Numbered from the stretch's first letter, positions 46,116-58,380 are shown. The stretch is 64,000 nt of DNA from Imbricaverruca yamaguchii (GCA_034440575.1 JAOTOL010001147.1:104501-168500), one strand, 5' to 3'. Notes: a model not told the origin generated them from the sequence alone. Program-made: numbers and translations.

Positions 46116-46493
46116 ATGGCGTCAACGAAGAGTAGTGCATATCAACATTTCGTGTTGGATGATACCAGGTCGTTTAAGTGTGGTGTCACTGATGATGCTG
46201 GCAAATCATGTGGAAAGGTCGTTAGCCGGAAGAAGGATGGAAGTGGAAGCACTCTTGCCTACAACATGAAATGTCATCTGAAGCGTTATCATGCAGCAGT
46301 GTACCGACATGTCATGGACGCCGACGCACCGCCACCACCGAAGAGCGCACGCACTGACCAAGCTACTCCATCCGGGGTCAACAGTCTCTGCACAAGTCAA
46401 GAGTCAACAGTCTCTGCACAGGTCAAGATTCAACAGTCTCTGCACAGGTCAGTTTTATCGTGCTTCATTTATGTAATGAAGAAACTCCGTTGA
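46116..46493 (+). CDS. BED-type zinc-finger ORF, probable hAT fragment
   Basis: ATG at 46,116 begins MASTKSSAYQHF, and the frame runs 125 codons to a TGA. Residues about 21-65 form a BED-like finger: FKCGVTDDAGKSC, then NMKCHLKRYHAAVY giving C-x9-C and H-x4-H. BED fingers bind DNA and typically head hAT transposases or host genes derived from them. The C-terminal half is not transposase-like. It contains three 26-bp repeats (46,377-46,454) and CAG|GTCAAG or CAG|GTCAGT donor-like sites, so the finger may be the first exon of a longer gene. No catalytic domain was found nearby. Confidence 0.5.
   Translation: MASTKSSAYQHFVLDDTRSFKCGVTDDAGKSCGKVVSRKKDGSGSTLAYNMKCHLKRYHAAVYRHVMDADAPPPPKSARTDQATPSGVNSLCTSQESTVSAQVKIQQSLHRSVLSCFIYVMKKLR
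46377..46454. repeat. three 26-bp tandem repeats
   Basis: The unit GTCAACAGTCTCTGCACAGG plus TCAAGA occurs three times within the BED ORF. Confidence 0.9.
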
Positions 46494-46596
46494 TGAAATG
46501 AAATGAAATCCCAGCATGTAGCGAAACAGTTCGAAAAGCTATTATCCCATAGGTAGGTACAGCTGAGGGTAAACAATATAGAACCCTTCAGGTATT

Positions 46597-46730
46597 GACC
46601 GGTCACCACTGGCAGGGTAGACTGCACCGCTCTCCACTAACACCACCAGCGTCACCACTAGCACCAACACAACAAACGCCAACACCAGCATTGAGCTGTG
46701 CAGTCTACCCCGCTAATGGTGGCCGGTCAA
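46597..46730. repeat. imperfect inverted repeat, about 31-bp arms
   Basis: GACCGGTCACCACTGGCAGG...GACTGCAC at the left mirrors GTGCAGTCTACCCC...GGTGGCCGGTC at the right around a loop of about 65 bp. Possibly a small MITE remnant. Confidence 0.75.
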
Positions 46731-46739
46731 CGCCTGAAA

Positions 46740-48047
46740 GGGGTTCTTTATTTATTGCCCTCACCTGTATATCCAACATTGCGCGCTTAAAAGGAGAAAC
46801 CCGGGTATTTTACCTCATCCCGGTCCGGGAAGTGGGCCAGTGCCCCCCCCTGAAGCTTTCCGCGCACTGAAGGCGTTTCAGTAAATCAAAGACCGCCAAT
46901 GTGAATTACTGTTCCCGATTTATTTTTGTGATCCATTCTATTGTTTGTTTTTTTAGTAGATATGCACCAAGGCGGCTCCAGGAATATTTTTTGCATGTTC
47001 GCATTTTTCGGTTTCATACCTCCGTAGTTAATAGTACATAGTTTAAAAAGTGTAGAAAGTCGTGTTTTGGAAGAAGGGACAACCATAATAGGAACGTGTA
47101 GATTTACTTTATTTTTCGAAATTTTCCGAGAAATCCCACACCTTTCATAGTTATTTAAATACTTTCAAAGTTTCGCATAATCCACGTGCTTTTTAATGCC
47201 TGTGTTTCTCCATTTAGGCGTGCAATGCTGTAGTTATGTATGGGAAAAGATCTGTTGCTTCCATTTCCAACTGAAGTTGTCCCGCAATCGGCTCAATCTT
47301 TCTATTATGTGAAAATTGTTTTAAACTTTAAATTTGATATGATTTAAACCAAAGCCTGATTTTCTTCAGTTTTCTCATACCAGGATAAACGTATGAATAG
47401 CAATGCACGCGCAGACAGGAAGAAACGCAAAACAATCTGGGCGAATCGACATTTCCCCAACGAAACGTTTAACCGAGATGCAAACACATGAAAACTTTTG
47501 GCTGAAGGCACAAGGTGTTTGAACGTGCATTGGTGTTCAAAGGTTTTTCTTAACGTCGGGAGACGGAAAAATGGCTATAGCATGCATGGGAAATGTTTTC
47601 CTTGCCTAGGGGTGACAATGTGACTGTCACCTCATTGTACCTTCCGTGTAAAATACAGAGGGGCCACAAACAACTTGGTGAAATCATTGAATGTCTGAAC
47701 TATGAGCAGGAACACCCACTGTGACAATCATTTTGGTGTAAATGTTGTGACTAAATCTCAGTTTTTGTCAATGCACAACATTATTTTGCAATATTCTCAC
47801 CGTTTTCCGCTGATAAATATCCGTTCTAGCATATTTTTTATTGAAATACAGATACCCATATATCTATCAAAAGCCGTTTATAGAAAATTTGAGCAACGCC
47901 CATTCGTAGCTGTGAACGTGAAGGTGATGTATCTTATTTCACTTTTTACTATAAATTAATATTAGGCAGATGCTTCTATTCCTTTTCACCTACCTATTAG
48001 TTATTCTAGCACTTATACTGAAGACATTTTCCTTTTGTCCTTCTCAG
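46740..48047. other. no recognised gene
   Basis: AT-rich sequence ending in a strong polypyrimidine-AG at 48,030-48,047. Confidence 0.4.
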
Positions 48048-48222
48048 GTACTTTGAAACATCCAAGGTGGTCATGAACATCACCAAGAAATACGGAGTGA
48101 GCGCTAGTGCGCTAATGAGCATGGTGACCAATGTTTCATTGGCTCTTGCATTCTTCTCTTCTTCTGCTGGGTTCGGAAAAATCGCTGGACCCATTGCCAA
48201 GCAGCTGAACGTCAGTCTGTAA
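48048..48222 (+). CDS. probable terminal coding exon of an unknown plus-strand gene
   Basis: The acceptor TTTTCCTTTTGTCCTTCTCAG ends at 48,047. The exon (1 base plus 57 codons) reads YFETSKVVMNITKKYGVSAS..., then a hydrophobic ALMSMVTNVSLALAFFSSSA and GKIAGPIAKQLNVSL before TAA at 48,220. The hydrophobic stretch could be a membrane segment or buried helix. I do not recognise the family. Upstream exons are not identified in the window and no AATAAA is seen close downstream. The minus-strand frame over the same bases (48,006-48,290) is regarded as a shadow. Confidence 0.45.
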
Positions 48223-49600
48223 CTTAATCTAACCTGGCCTACTGATGTTGGATGGCCTAAAACTGACCGACGTTGAATCACATAAAACACACTGCTATTG
48301 GATTGCTTATAGCCTACGGATGTTTGATTACCTAAATATAATTTTAAATTGCGATTTCCAAAAGAAATGGTAGAGGATGACGTCAGCCATCCACAGCCGC
48401 CGGCTGACAGCGACCGACGTGCAGACAGCGGGTCAGGCGTGCACAGACTAGTTCGCGGACCGCCGACAGGTCATTTCCATAGTGGCCAGATCAGGTCGCG
48501 AGTGGTGCCGTTGCTGTATTCGTTCCGGAAGCCGTCCCCGTTCGCTCCTGCGACGTTATTTACGCGGGTGGTATCTCAACTGAGACCACCATCAGTGGTA
48601 GCCCTATCCGCTGCCTTGTGTTCTCCCTTCCCGCCCCGGTTCAGTACACAGGATCGAGTTCAAGCCGCGCTGCCATAGAAACGGTCAATACGTGTGCGCC
48701 GACCACTCGTCCATTACGGCTGCGATGCGAGTAATTAATGAACGCAGGCAAAGCCACAAGTGGAGGTTTCTTATATTGTTAGTTCATGATGTTTCCTTTT
48801 TCGCCAGCCAAAGTTCCCTCACTGGACCGGCGTGAGTTGACAGGGGATTTTGGTACCTGCAGCTGGGAGTAAGTAGTCGGCAGTTTTTAGTAGCTATTGG
48901 CTTCACTGCGCGGCCATCGGTCGGCGACGCAGGTAAGTGTGCTGCTGTCGCCGTTACTTCTTTATCAGTTCGCGATACATTCGTACTTGAAATACGTATG
49001 CGCAAATACACGTGAAAGTTGTACCACGAATATATTCGTACGCGATATATTCTTATTCGGGTCGTATTCGGGGAGTTTTATGAACCACACAAGAAGGACG
49101 CTACATCTGCAGTTAGGTCGAAGGTGATGCTTTTACGCAATTTTCCAATTTGTGACTTGTATCCACAAAGACAGGTGCAGTAAGCTTCTTGCATACAGAC
49201 ATAGCGAACAGATTCTAGCAGCGGGCATGGACAAACAGCCCCTGCCACACCAATTATTTCCACAAGTATCCACCAATATATGCAGACTGCATATGCACCC
49301 ACAAACCAAACGTGCACATCCATTCATGTGTAGGCTTATGGTTAACCATAGTCCATATGGTTTCATACTCATGGGCCGGGAAGCAGATATTTGACAAAGA
49401 AATACACAAGTTGTTAAGGGCCGTGCATTTGCAGTGCCTTTTGCGGCCCACTGGTGCAGATTGCTTTTGTACCATAAATCAGGCGTGTCGATTTTTTTAA
49501 ACATTGGGGTGGCCGAAGGGTACTACTAGACCATCCCCCAGCCAAAAACTCATCGGATTTCACACACTATATTTTCAGACCTCAATAATTCTGATTTTTA
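48223..49600. other. no recognised gene
   Basis: A strong donor-like CAG|GTAAGT occurs near 48,931, but no supporting coding sequence lies upstream. Confidence 0.35.
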
Positions 49601-49609
49601 TTTCGCGAT

Positions 49610-50040
49610 GCATATGTTTATGCTTTTTCAGCATCCTCGCCAACGGAAAGTCGTCCAGTAGCAGGTGAAGTCACATAAGCAAAAGAGTAGTGCACAGTAC
49701 ATGTCAATACAAACTGTGAGTCATAGCATGCTACTACAGTGTCATGCAGTGGACTCGGGTACATCATCATCGTGAACGTTATCGTCATAGTCATCATCAT
49801 CGTCATCTTCAACGTCGCCGTCGCTCTCCCCTCACTCCACACACCAACAAATACACAACGCTGAAAATAAATATGCGCCGATTTGCAGGCTAAAACACAT
49901 CGGCCTTGATGGAGTATCGGGGCACGGCAGGCATAAACTGTGATGACGATGGGTGAAGGTATTTCCTTCGTGCCTAACATTAGGGAGGGACGAAGCCAAA
50001 GATTTGGTTGGGCGAGTTCAGGGACGGGAAGGGGGCATAG
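49610..50040 (-). repeat. interspersed repeat, copy 2 (partner 34,430-34,935)
   Basis: This is the inverse copy, with a short degenerate CATCATCGTCAT tract (about 49,765-49,815) where copy 1 has about 22 perfect GATGAC units. Confidence 0.8.
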
Positions 50041-50099
50041 CTTCCACAAGATAATAAAAATCGAAAACAATGTCCTCTGATCAAACATGTGCACTGATG

Positions 50100-51480
50100 T
50101 AGTCATCTTGATCCCCGAGTCTAGTCAGTCAGCACACACTACACCAATCAAACTAAAATGCACAACGAATCATATGCATCAATTAACGCAATCGTCTTAC
50201 CATTTGTTTTATAACAGTTTATATATTTCACCCGTACCCAATGACGCAGCCAAGAGCAAGAGTAGGAAACACTGGGTGCATGCCTTTCCGGTCATGGCTA
50301 AGGAATTCGAAACGGTCAGCCCTGGAGATTCCCACAAGTGCGATTTGACGGGTTTGAAATGGGTTTGAAATTGAAATTTGAAATGTCGGCTCCAATGATT
50401 TTTTGTTTGGCTCTGGAGTCGGAAATATAAAGCACAAAGCTTCGAAAATTGGGAATAATGTCAGGAATCAAAACAGTGCTCAAATCGTTGGAATTGGAAT
50501 GGTCCACCAGTCAGGTGTGTTGCAACAGGAGCAGCTTTTACTGCAGCCCTGTTAATACTTGTAATCCTTTCCCTCCAAATGGTTAAGTGGTTAAGTGCGG
50601 AGTTTTCTATACCTTTGGTGGTGGTTGGACCCACCATATTCTCCTTCTTGACCTCATTCACCAAGTTGATTTCTAATTGCCTTGAAATTGACTTCGGACG
50701 GATCAAGACGGATAATATTCCAAAATTTCCAAAATTCCACCATTCGCAGTAGTTGCAGCATAGCAACACCAAATCCAAAGCATACTGTCCTTTCATCCAA
50801 TCAAATAACTCTGCTTTTCCAAATTTTAGCCAAGGTCAAGGTTATTAGACAGAGGTTAGGTCAAAGCATCCCTTCTCATTGCAGCAAGGGGAAAACATTT
50901 CGTGCAGAAGTATTATGCACATTTTACGCTGCCATCTTTTGTGTAGAGTTGAGATATTTGTGCGCGTCAGCTGCCTTGGCGACATTGCGCCCGCAATGTC
51001 GTCCTATGCCGAATGCTACTGTTCCTTCATATAAGTGCGTGCGTGAGTCTTCATATAAGTGCGTGGAACATGAATAAGGCCACAAAGGCGCCACACCCAA
51101 AAGCATTTTTCGTCGCGCTGTTGTCAGTACCTGCAAGCATTGCCCTAGTGGAAGTAAAGTCAGTCTCGCTGCTCACAGAATTTGCTTTTCTGATATCATC
51201 AATATCCATTGATCGAAATGCACAAGAGCAGCTGTGTCTCAAGAAGATTCAATGGCTTTGAGAACGTGGGAAATATCAATATATTGGTGACATTGGGACC
51301 TGTTAATGATAAGATGAAAGGAAGAATACGAAGAAGGTGACAACTAATGCACTTCAATCCAATTCAATTCAATCCTTGCATTGGTACCAAGAGACACTCA
51401 ACATCAAATGTCAAAAACGCTTGAAAAAAAAGGTGGAACAGGAGGCTAATAAAACATGAAGAAACACATGCACACTATAC
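50100..51480. other. no recognised gene
   Basis: Several short frames without motifs. Confidence 0.4.
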
Positions 51481-51489
51481 TCAAACATG

Positions 51490-51900
51490 TTCACGTACAG
51501 TTCTTCTCAGCGCCTCCTTCAGCTTAAACTTAAAAGCCCGTCGCATATTCTCGGCCCTAACTTCCTCGGGGAGACTGTTTCAAAGAACTACAGCACGGTA
51601 CATGAAAGAGCGATGCAGTCCACGCATTATTTGATATGACCTCGGACAGATTGCAACAGAAAGTCTGTCAACCGTTATATACCCAGAAATGTGTCCTCTG
51701 TAACATATCAACACTCTTACGGAATCCTGGCGGTGGAAAGTGCCATGGCAGCCATTTTTCCAAATGTCCCCCATAAACCTTATATTTCCCAATATATCCG
51801 CTTCTAAATAACATAGATCTTTTATTTCAAGTGCTAAACATATATTTGTGTGGGGCCAGGAATCAAATGACACACATTTCAATAAGCTAAACCTGACCAA
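51490..51900 (-). repeat. inverted partner of the 57.0-kb repeat, fused to a LINE 3' end
   Basis: From 51,900 downward it matches 57,000-57,240 (CTATGTTATTTAGAAGCGG, ATGGCTGCCATGGCACTTTC, GTTGCAATCTGTCCGAGGT). Past that it encodes NSLPEEVRAENMRRAFKFKL, the typical C-terminal end of a LINE RT, after a stop. Confidence 0.75.
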
Positions 51901-52249
51901 AAATCGATATTCTGATGGACGACATGCATGTATAGGTCATAATTATTATAATACTGCATGTAGTTACCATAGCCTCAGAACATCGCCTCAGACTACCATA
52001 GTCGATACATGTACAGAAGCATTGATCAGTCTTCCTCAAAAGTCTAGTCATCGTGATCACTGTCACGTGTAACTTGTGTTGAGTTCGTACCTGCCGACCC
52101 TCTACATTTGCCACACGCAGCTGAACACTCCATATCGTGCTTCTTGCAGGTGCACTTCAGACTGCTGCAGTCTGTCTGGCAGTTGCAGAGGATTATCTTG
52201 AGGAGCTCTTCCGGAGCTGGTCAAGATGTCAGTCAGTCGGTGAGCTTCA

Positions 52250-52400
52250 TCTCACAAGATGTCAACTCACGCAGACCCAGCGAGGTTTTTCACACCGCGC
52301 CGCGGTCGCTTGGAATAGGCTACCACCAGTCACCAGGCAAGCACCGAGTCGCTCTGCATTCAAAAGTGCTTTGGCGCAGAGTCGCTAGTCTTACTATAGA
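52250..52400 (+). mobile_element. LINE RT 3' fragment
   Basis: The plus-strand frame gives GFSHRAAVAWNRLPPVTRQA then FKSALAQSR, the usual AWNxLPP terminus of Jockey/CR1/L2-type RTs. Only about 50 codons are present. Confidence 0.6.
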
Positions 52401-52450
52401 GGTGTCTTTGTGCGCTGTATGTTCTTGAAATGTTTCTAATGCAATGTTCT

Positions 52451-55400
52451 CTATCGGATGTGCTCACGCAACAATGTCTGGGTGCAGAACAGCCACCACG
52501 TGGAAGTACCCAAATACATGACTGACTGGTGACAAGTCCGTCCGCACGGGCACGAGTCCTCCACTGCTTTCCCGCCAACCCCAGTCGTCTGGCCATAGCT
52601 TATCAGCTGCAATGCCCTTCCACTGCTGGACCTGGTAGTAGGCACGAAGGCTGTGGCTTGTTCACAGAAGTGCGCACTGGTTTTGAATTTGTTGAGGGAA
52701 GCTCCCTTGACAATGCCATGCACGCGGGAAGTAGGATCACATCCCAGAAGAGCGTGCATGAAGGAGATGTGCTGTGATACATCGTGGCCTAACTGCTGCT
52801 TGACAGACTTCATGTTCCAGACACGCGGTTTCTTCACATTATTCTTTGGCTCGGGTTGGAAGAACAGGTCACATGACTTGAGGATGGTGTGGTAGATGAG
52901 CATGATGAGCAGATATGTGTCATCTCCGATAAGCACAGTATCAGTGGTGGCTGCAGACTTCACTGTCTTCTGCACTATGAGGAGATCAGAGTCACCTGCA
53001 GCATGATGTGTCTGGCAGTTCTGTGCCCGTAGTTTGGTGGTGAGCATGTTGATGAAGCGCTGCTTGTTTGTCTTGCTTGCCAGGAACTGTCCTTTCTTCA
53101 TTGTGACCTGCATATCTTCATCAAACGCCACCGTTGCTCCAGCATTCCCTCTCGTACGTCTCTGGTGTGTAGTGTCCTTTGTTGATGCACCATCATAGCC
53201 ATCAAACACGATTGTTGCCTATCCATACTTATTTGTGGCATACTATGTGTATTGCGTGCAGATACCTTTATATGTTGAGCCACGTGCCCATGGAATGCGC
53301 TGGACTAGTGCCCCACCATCCAACACGTAGTGGACTTGGCCTGTGATTCCTGGCATATCGTGTGTCAGGAGTGTCCCGATAACATCTGCTAGCACTGGCT
53401 TCTGTGGCTGTCGGAGCAGCAGTGAGGAATCAAACAGAGCTGGTGGGTAACTGCACAACTCATATTTCAACACAGACTCAAGATCATTTGTAGCTTTTGC
53501 AGCATTTGTCAGTCGCTGGAAAAGCAGCTGGAGATCCACCTGTACTGCCTCACCATTTATCTTCACTGCCGATTTCGCAGCCAATGTGATGGCCTGATCT
53601 TTTCCCTCGAAGGTGTAGTCAGCAACTACACCTTCATCCGTTTGTCCATCCATGTTGGTCAGGATAGCTGTTCCAACAGTTTTCACTGAGTCAACATTGA
53701 CTGTGCCGGTTGCGTGCACCCCTGTCGAGATGCTGTGCAAACTCGGATCTGAGCTGAAGGGTGTTATCTCTTGCAGATAGCTGATAACTGCATGTGTGTC
53801 TTTCATGTCACGTGCTTGTCTAGCATTTTTCATGTCCTTGTTTTGTTCACCAGTGTTGTAGTTGACACCTGTGAGCTGCTGCGTAGCATTGTTGACATCA
53901 GCACAGGCAGGCATGGAGAACAGCCATATGAGACGCTGTTGCTCTGTTATGCCTCGCCCTCTCGTCAGGCCACCGCTAGTCTTCACACTCCTCATCAGGA
54001 CCTGTTCGATGGTGAGATCTACAGACAGACCAGCCCATAGGCGATCACTTCTTCTGACAACATGGAACCCTTCCTCGAATCGTTGGTACACATCTGGATA
54101 TTCATCCTTGAGCTTGCTCATCTGCTGCTCATAGAGGCGGGCTGATTTGGTGTAGAGGTTGTGCCCAGAGGCTGCCAGGTAGGGCAGCATTTCTGACACA
54201 GCTTCAAGGTGCAACGCCCAGTTGCCGATGCGCTCTGCTCTGACAAACTTCCGTAGTATGTCCACCATCTCCATATACTGTAGCCAAAGTGTGGCAGTCC
54301 TAGAGGACTTCAAGGGTTTGGTTTTGGCACTGAGGAGTTCCTTGATCTCGGTTAACACATCAGCTTTGCAGAACTCCTCTGCAGACACGGAACCTTCCAT
54401 CAGGTTCTTGTAGAGGGCAGCAAGTTCATCAAGATCAGTGTTTCCAGTTCCGTCTGTCGTAGGTTCATCATCTGTTGACACTGTTGCTTCATTGGTCTCC
54501 TCCACTTCATGCGGCTCTGTAGACGGTTGAGGGAGCGGCACACCAAGTACGTCTGACAAAATCAAGGCATTCGTGCTGCATCAACAAGGAGATGTCCTCG
54601 TACTGCTCGTGCAATAGCCTTGCCTGTCATCATGTGTACCACCGCATTTGCTGCATAGATTCACTCCAAGACTCCCTGCAGTCCTGATCCAGCCATGAGG
54701 TGCCCGATGCTTCCCAAGACACTCATGTATGTGTGAAATTCCCCCAGGCGCAAGACTATGTCATTCAAGACACTTCCTGTGGGCTCAGTCTCGATGATGA
54801 TGAGGGCTTTCCACCATAGTGGTTGGTCAAAGGTGATGATGGGCGTAACACCATGGCGGCGAGCATGCTCAAATACGAACCTCAGTGTTGAATAGATGCA
54901 CGTGACATCGCTGTGATTCATGTCGATCATTGGGAGAAACATCACCGATGATTTTCCTGGGTGGTCACCATGATGCACTGGCTGCATCAACCCAGACCAT
55001 GCCAGTCTTGACCAGGTGAACATGATGGATGTCTTCTAGAGGAGATCAAGGTCTGCTACTGGATCCTTTGCCTTCTTGTTGGCCAGCTTCTGGTATGCCA
55101 GTGTTGTCATACCGTGGCTCTCTTCCTTGTGGTACCGGATAGGAATTCACCCCACCGTGGAGATATCACTGGAGGTGACCTGCGCCCTGAGGATAGGTCT
55201 GCTGGCCTTGGTGGCTGGATTTACGGCAGCAATCATCCTCATGCCATGGAAGGTATTGTTACCATCCAGGGTACGGATGTTGTGGTCTACATTGTCTGCA
55301 GCATACTGGCCACACACCGAACTGAAGTCGGGTATGTCTGTTCCATGTGACGTCACAGCATTCCGTTCAAACCTTTTAACTCCCTGATGGGAGCAGCTGA

Positions 55401-56599
55401 AGCCAAGCTTGTGGAGGAAATTAATCAAGAAGCGTGATGCAAAGTGATGGTGCATTTGGATCCCCAGTCCAATTTGCAGTGGAGCCAGCAGAACTTGAGG
55501 TCGGACTGCTTGCATAACTGCTTGCCCAATTGAGGCCGTCTTCATGCGCACATTCTTCCCGACAAACAATACTCCCAGCAGTAGCCTCAGGCTTTCTGGC
55601 AGGAAATTGACGTTTTCCTCCTCCAACAGCATGTGAGGGTACAGCTTATGTGATATCATGACACTTTTTATGTCATCTCTGATCAGTTTAGCTTCCGTTT
55701 TGATCAATCTTATCTTCTCTTTTTCAGGATCAGCGGCCTGTGCATGGCCATAGGAATCTTGCAGATCCGCCTTCACTGTGTTCCGGAATGTTACCACGTT
55801 TGGCTTCCCATTGACCTCTGTTTGCAAGATTTTGTCTCCAAAGTGTTCATCCAGCTTCATCGTCATGTATTTGTAGGTATTTGTTTAAAGCCCTGATCCA
55901 TGGAGATTCTCTTCCATCGGGCTAACTAGGTCATTGATTGTTATCTGCTCATCATCATTTTCCTCAAGGAAATGAGCAACTCTGAGAAATGCATCTTTGT
56001 TTCATGTATTTCATCTTTGGGCCGACAAAGTTTTGTTTTGCCTTTATTCTCCGGCCTGATGGACAGTGGGTATTTGCTTGTTGGTGCGGAAGTTAACACT
56101 GCAGACTTGGTGGCACACCACATCTGCAGCATGGAGGTCGTGCACATGGAGGACATGGGCTTTGACTGTTTCTGCCCAGGGCATCCTTCCTTTCGTCACA
56201 TGATTCCAAGATATTGTCCTTGAATTCAACAGTCCTGACTGGGAATGATGGGAGATCTGTACTCTTTCTTTTGCCCCCGAGCTTCACTTCCTTTCCACAG
56301 AAAAGGCAGTCCGTCTGATGGTTGAATTATCTCTCCGTAGATCGAACTACAGGTATACATTGGGTAGAATGGCCTTCTTTTTCCTTCACTGCCTTGGCGA
56401 ACTGCTGGGGATTACAGTACTTCTTGCGACAGTCCTGATGTACCTGTTGGCCAGGAAGTGTCTGGATCACATCCTTTCTGTCTGCGCTTGCCCTGTTGAT
56501 AGCGTCGCTACCCTTCACACCAAGTGTTCCTGGTGGTCGCTCCCCACCCACTGCAGGTTTCTTGCAAATGGGACATAGGGTATGATCCCACTCCATCAT
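52451..56599 (-). pseudogene. large unrecognised protein with FEN1/PIN-like nuclease C-terminus
   Basis: ATG at 56,599 starts MMEWDHTLCPICKKP. A second Cys pair (CLFCGKEV, about 56,300) follows, then a helical region, a KEEIRLIKTE-like charged stretch and long conserved-looking blocks (FHTYMSVLGSIGHLMAGSGL at about 54,700). The C-terminal part reads VFDGYDG (about 53,195), AAGDSDLLIV, LIGDDTYLLIML (about 52,925) and HALLGCDPTSRVHGI (about 52,725). These parallel FEN1/XPG-type nucleases (VFDG, acidic DxD and GCDY...GIG). The frame is broken by at least six stops (for example 55,147, a TAG near 55,033, 54,661, 53,243 and one near 53,212) and a frameshift near 54,575. I recall similar proteins being multicopy in marine invertebrates but cannot confirm it. 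Function and mobility are unproven. Confidence 0.65.
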
Positions 56600-56849
56600 T
56601 CAGTATGATCCACGTTCCTGCACTCATATGTGATCCTATGTTGTACTTAATATGCAAGCATTTTCTGTTTATCACGGCCAGCTACCACCACCACCACCAC
56701 CAGTCTAGAGGCGTCAGCTCAGTTCACCAGCAACCACCACCACCAGTAGCAGGCGTCTTCTGTTCATCAGCAACGTGACTCTGCAATGAAACAGACACAG
56801 TTAAATACATATAATAATAATGATACGGATAATACAGCTAATGATAATA

Positions 56850-57250
56850 CTGTGTTTCATTGGCCCCAGAAAATGTATGTTTAGGCACTTAAAATCAAAC
56901 CTCTATGTTATTTAGAAGCGGTGATATAGTAAAATATCTGTTTTATGGCGGCCACTTTAAGAAAATGGCTGCCATTTTCGCTTTTTGGATAGGTTTAGGT
57001 TATCGAAATGTGTCTAATTTCGTTCCTTGTCACTGAAAATGTATGTTTAGGACTTAAATTCAAAGCTCTATGTTATTTAGAAGCGGAGATATTGGGAAAT
57101 ATAAAGTTTATGGCCGAATTTTTTTTTTTTAATGGCTGCCATGGCACTTTCCACCACCAGGATTCCTTAAGACTTTTGATATGTCATGAAGTGCATATTT
57201 CTGGGTACAAAACAGTTGACAGATTTTCTGTTGCAATTTGTCCGAGGTTG
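56850..57250 (+). repeat. about 160-bp repeat, two tandem copies (inverted partner at 51.5-51.9 kb)
   Basis: AAAATGTATGTTTAGG...CTCTATGTTATTTAGAAGCGG...AATGGCTGCCAT occurs at about 56,868 and again at about 57,036. The second copy extends to CGAGGT at 57,247, where a LINE begins. Confidence 0.8.
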
Positions 57251-57256
57251 ACCACA

Positions 57257-58380
57257 TTTTTTTTCACGAAATGACTTACGCAAATGCGCAAAAGATGTTC
57301 TCAGACGTGGGCGCTCTACTGAAAACAGTGTTGATCGCTTAGATCGAGAGCTGACATCACTTCTCAATGTCACAAGATCACGCAGGGTTTCAGGTGGTCC
57401 CGAATGATGCACTGCAAGGTGAACCAGTGATCCATCCCTAATGTCGACAAAGCATTGAAAGCTAGGCCAGCAAAACCGCTCAATAACATGCGATATATGA
57501 CCATAGCGAGAGGTCCTAGTTATGATCCTAGCTGCCCTCATTATAACTTTTTGGATTCGCACGCGCTCGGTGTCACATGCAGCAGACCAGATTGAGCAAC
57601 GATACATTACACGTGGGAAAACCAGTGCAAGCACTAACTTCGACAGCGTTTCTTCAGTAAGAGAACGTACATGCATGGCTAGAGGAAAGATAATGCGATT
57701 ACATTTCTTAGCAATATCGCCAATTTGTTTACACCATGTTAACGATTTGCCCATGGTCACACCCAGGTTCTTGATAGATAAGACACGTGAAATATCCGAT
57801 CCAAAAACAGAGAGGCTGATACTAGGTAGCCGCCGATCATCTGGCGGAGAACCAAGAATCACAAATTGCGTTTTAGATTGGTTGAGCTTGAGAAGAGTTA
57901 CACGGCACCACGAGCTCATAGTATCCAAGCATGATTCGAGACGACGTTTTGCATACATTATGTCCTCCAATTTCGATGACAACATCGCATTTGTGTCGTC
58001 AGCGTAGGCAACGACTTTAAAGACATCACCTATGTGGGAGAGAAGATCATTTGTGTACAACAAAAACAAAATTGGACCGCACAAACTTCCTTGTGGAACA
58101 CCACAGGATACGTTGCATACAAGTCTTCCGGGCGAACTACCTGTCTCCGATTTGAAAGGTAAGATCTAAACCAAGAGCTGTCGATGCCGTACCACTCTCA
58201 TTTGGTTAAGAGTCAGCTATGAGATACGCAATCGAAGGCACTATTGATGCGAGCAGACAAACGCGGTGCCTTTCGATGCAATTTGTGACATAACCTACTA
58301 CATCAGCAAGGGCAGTTTCACTAGAGTGAAGTGGTCGATAACTGCTGCTCGGAAATATGATGCAAAGCCATGACTAATCC
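57257..58380 (-). mobile_element. Jockey-superfamily LINE fragment (RT)
   Basis: The minus frame 57,275-58,084 encodes CGPILFLLYTNDL, VVAYADDTNAML (catalytic YADD, about 58,000), LLKLNQSKTQFVILG and thumb residues to RTSFAHLRKSFRE. Upstream, RLVCNVSCGVPQGS and diverged RT continue in broken frames to about 58,380. An A-run (57,258-57,265 on the minus strand) marks the 3' end, inserted into the repeat at 56,850-57,250. It is 5'-truncated and defective, and a different family from the CR1 at 4.2 kb. Confidence 0.8.

Noticed and set aside
48006..48290. 94-codon minus frame
   Set aside because: It lies opposite the better-supported plus-strand exon with a strong acceptor.
48931..48940. CAG|GTAAGT donor consensus
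   Set aside because: No start codon or coding resemblance lies upstream, so an isolated donor match is not enough for an exon.
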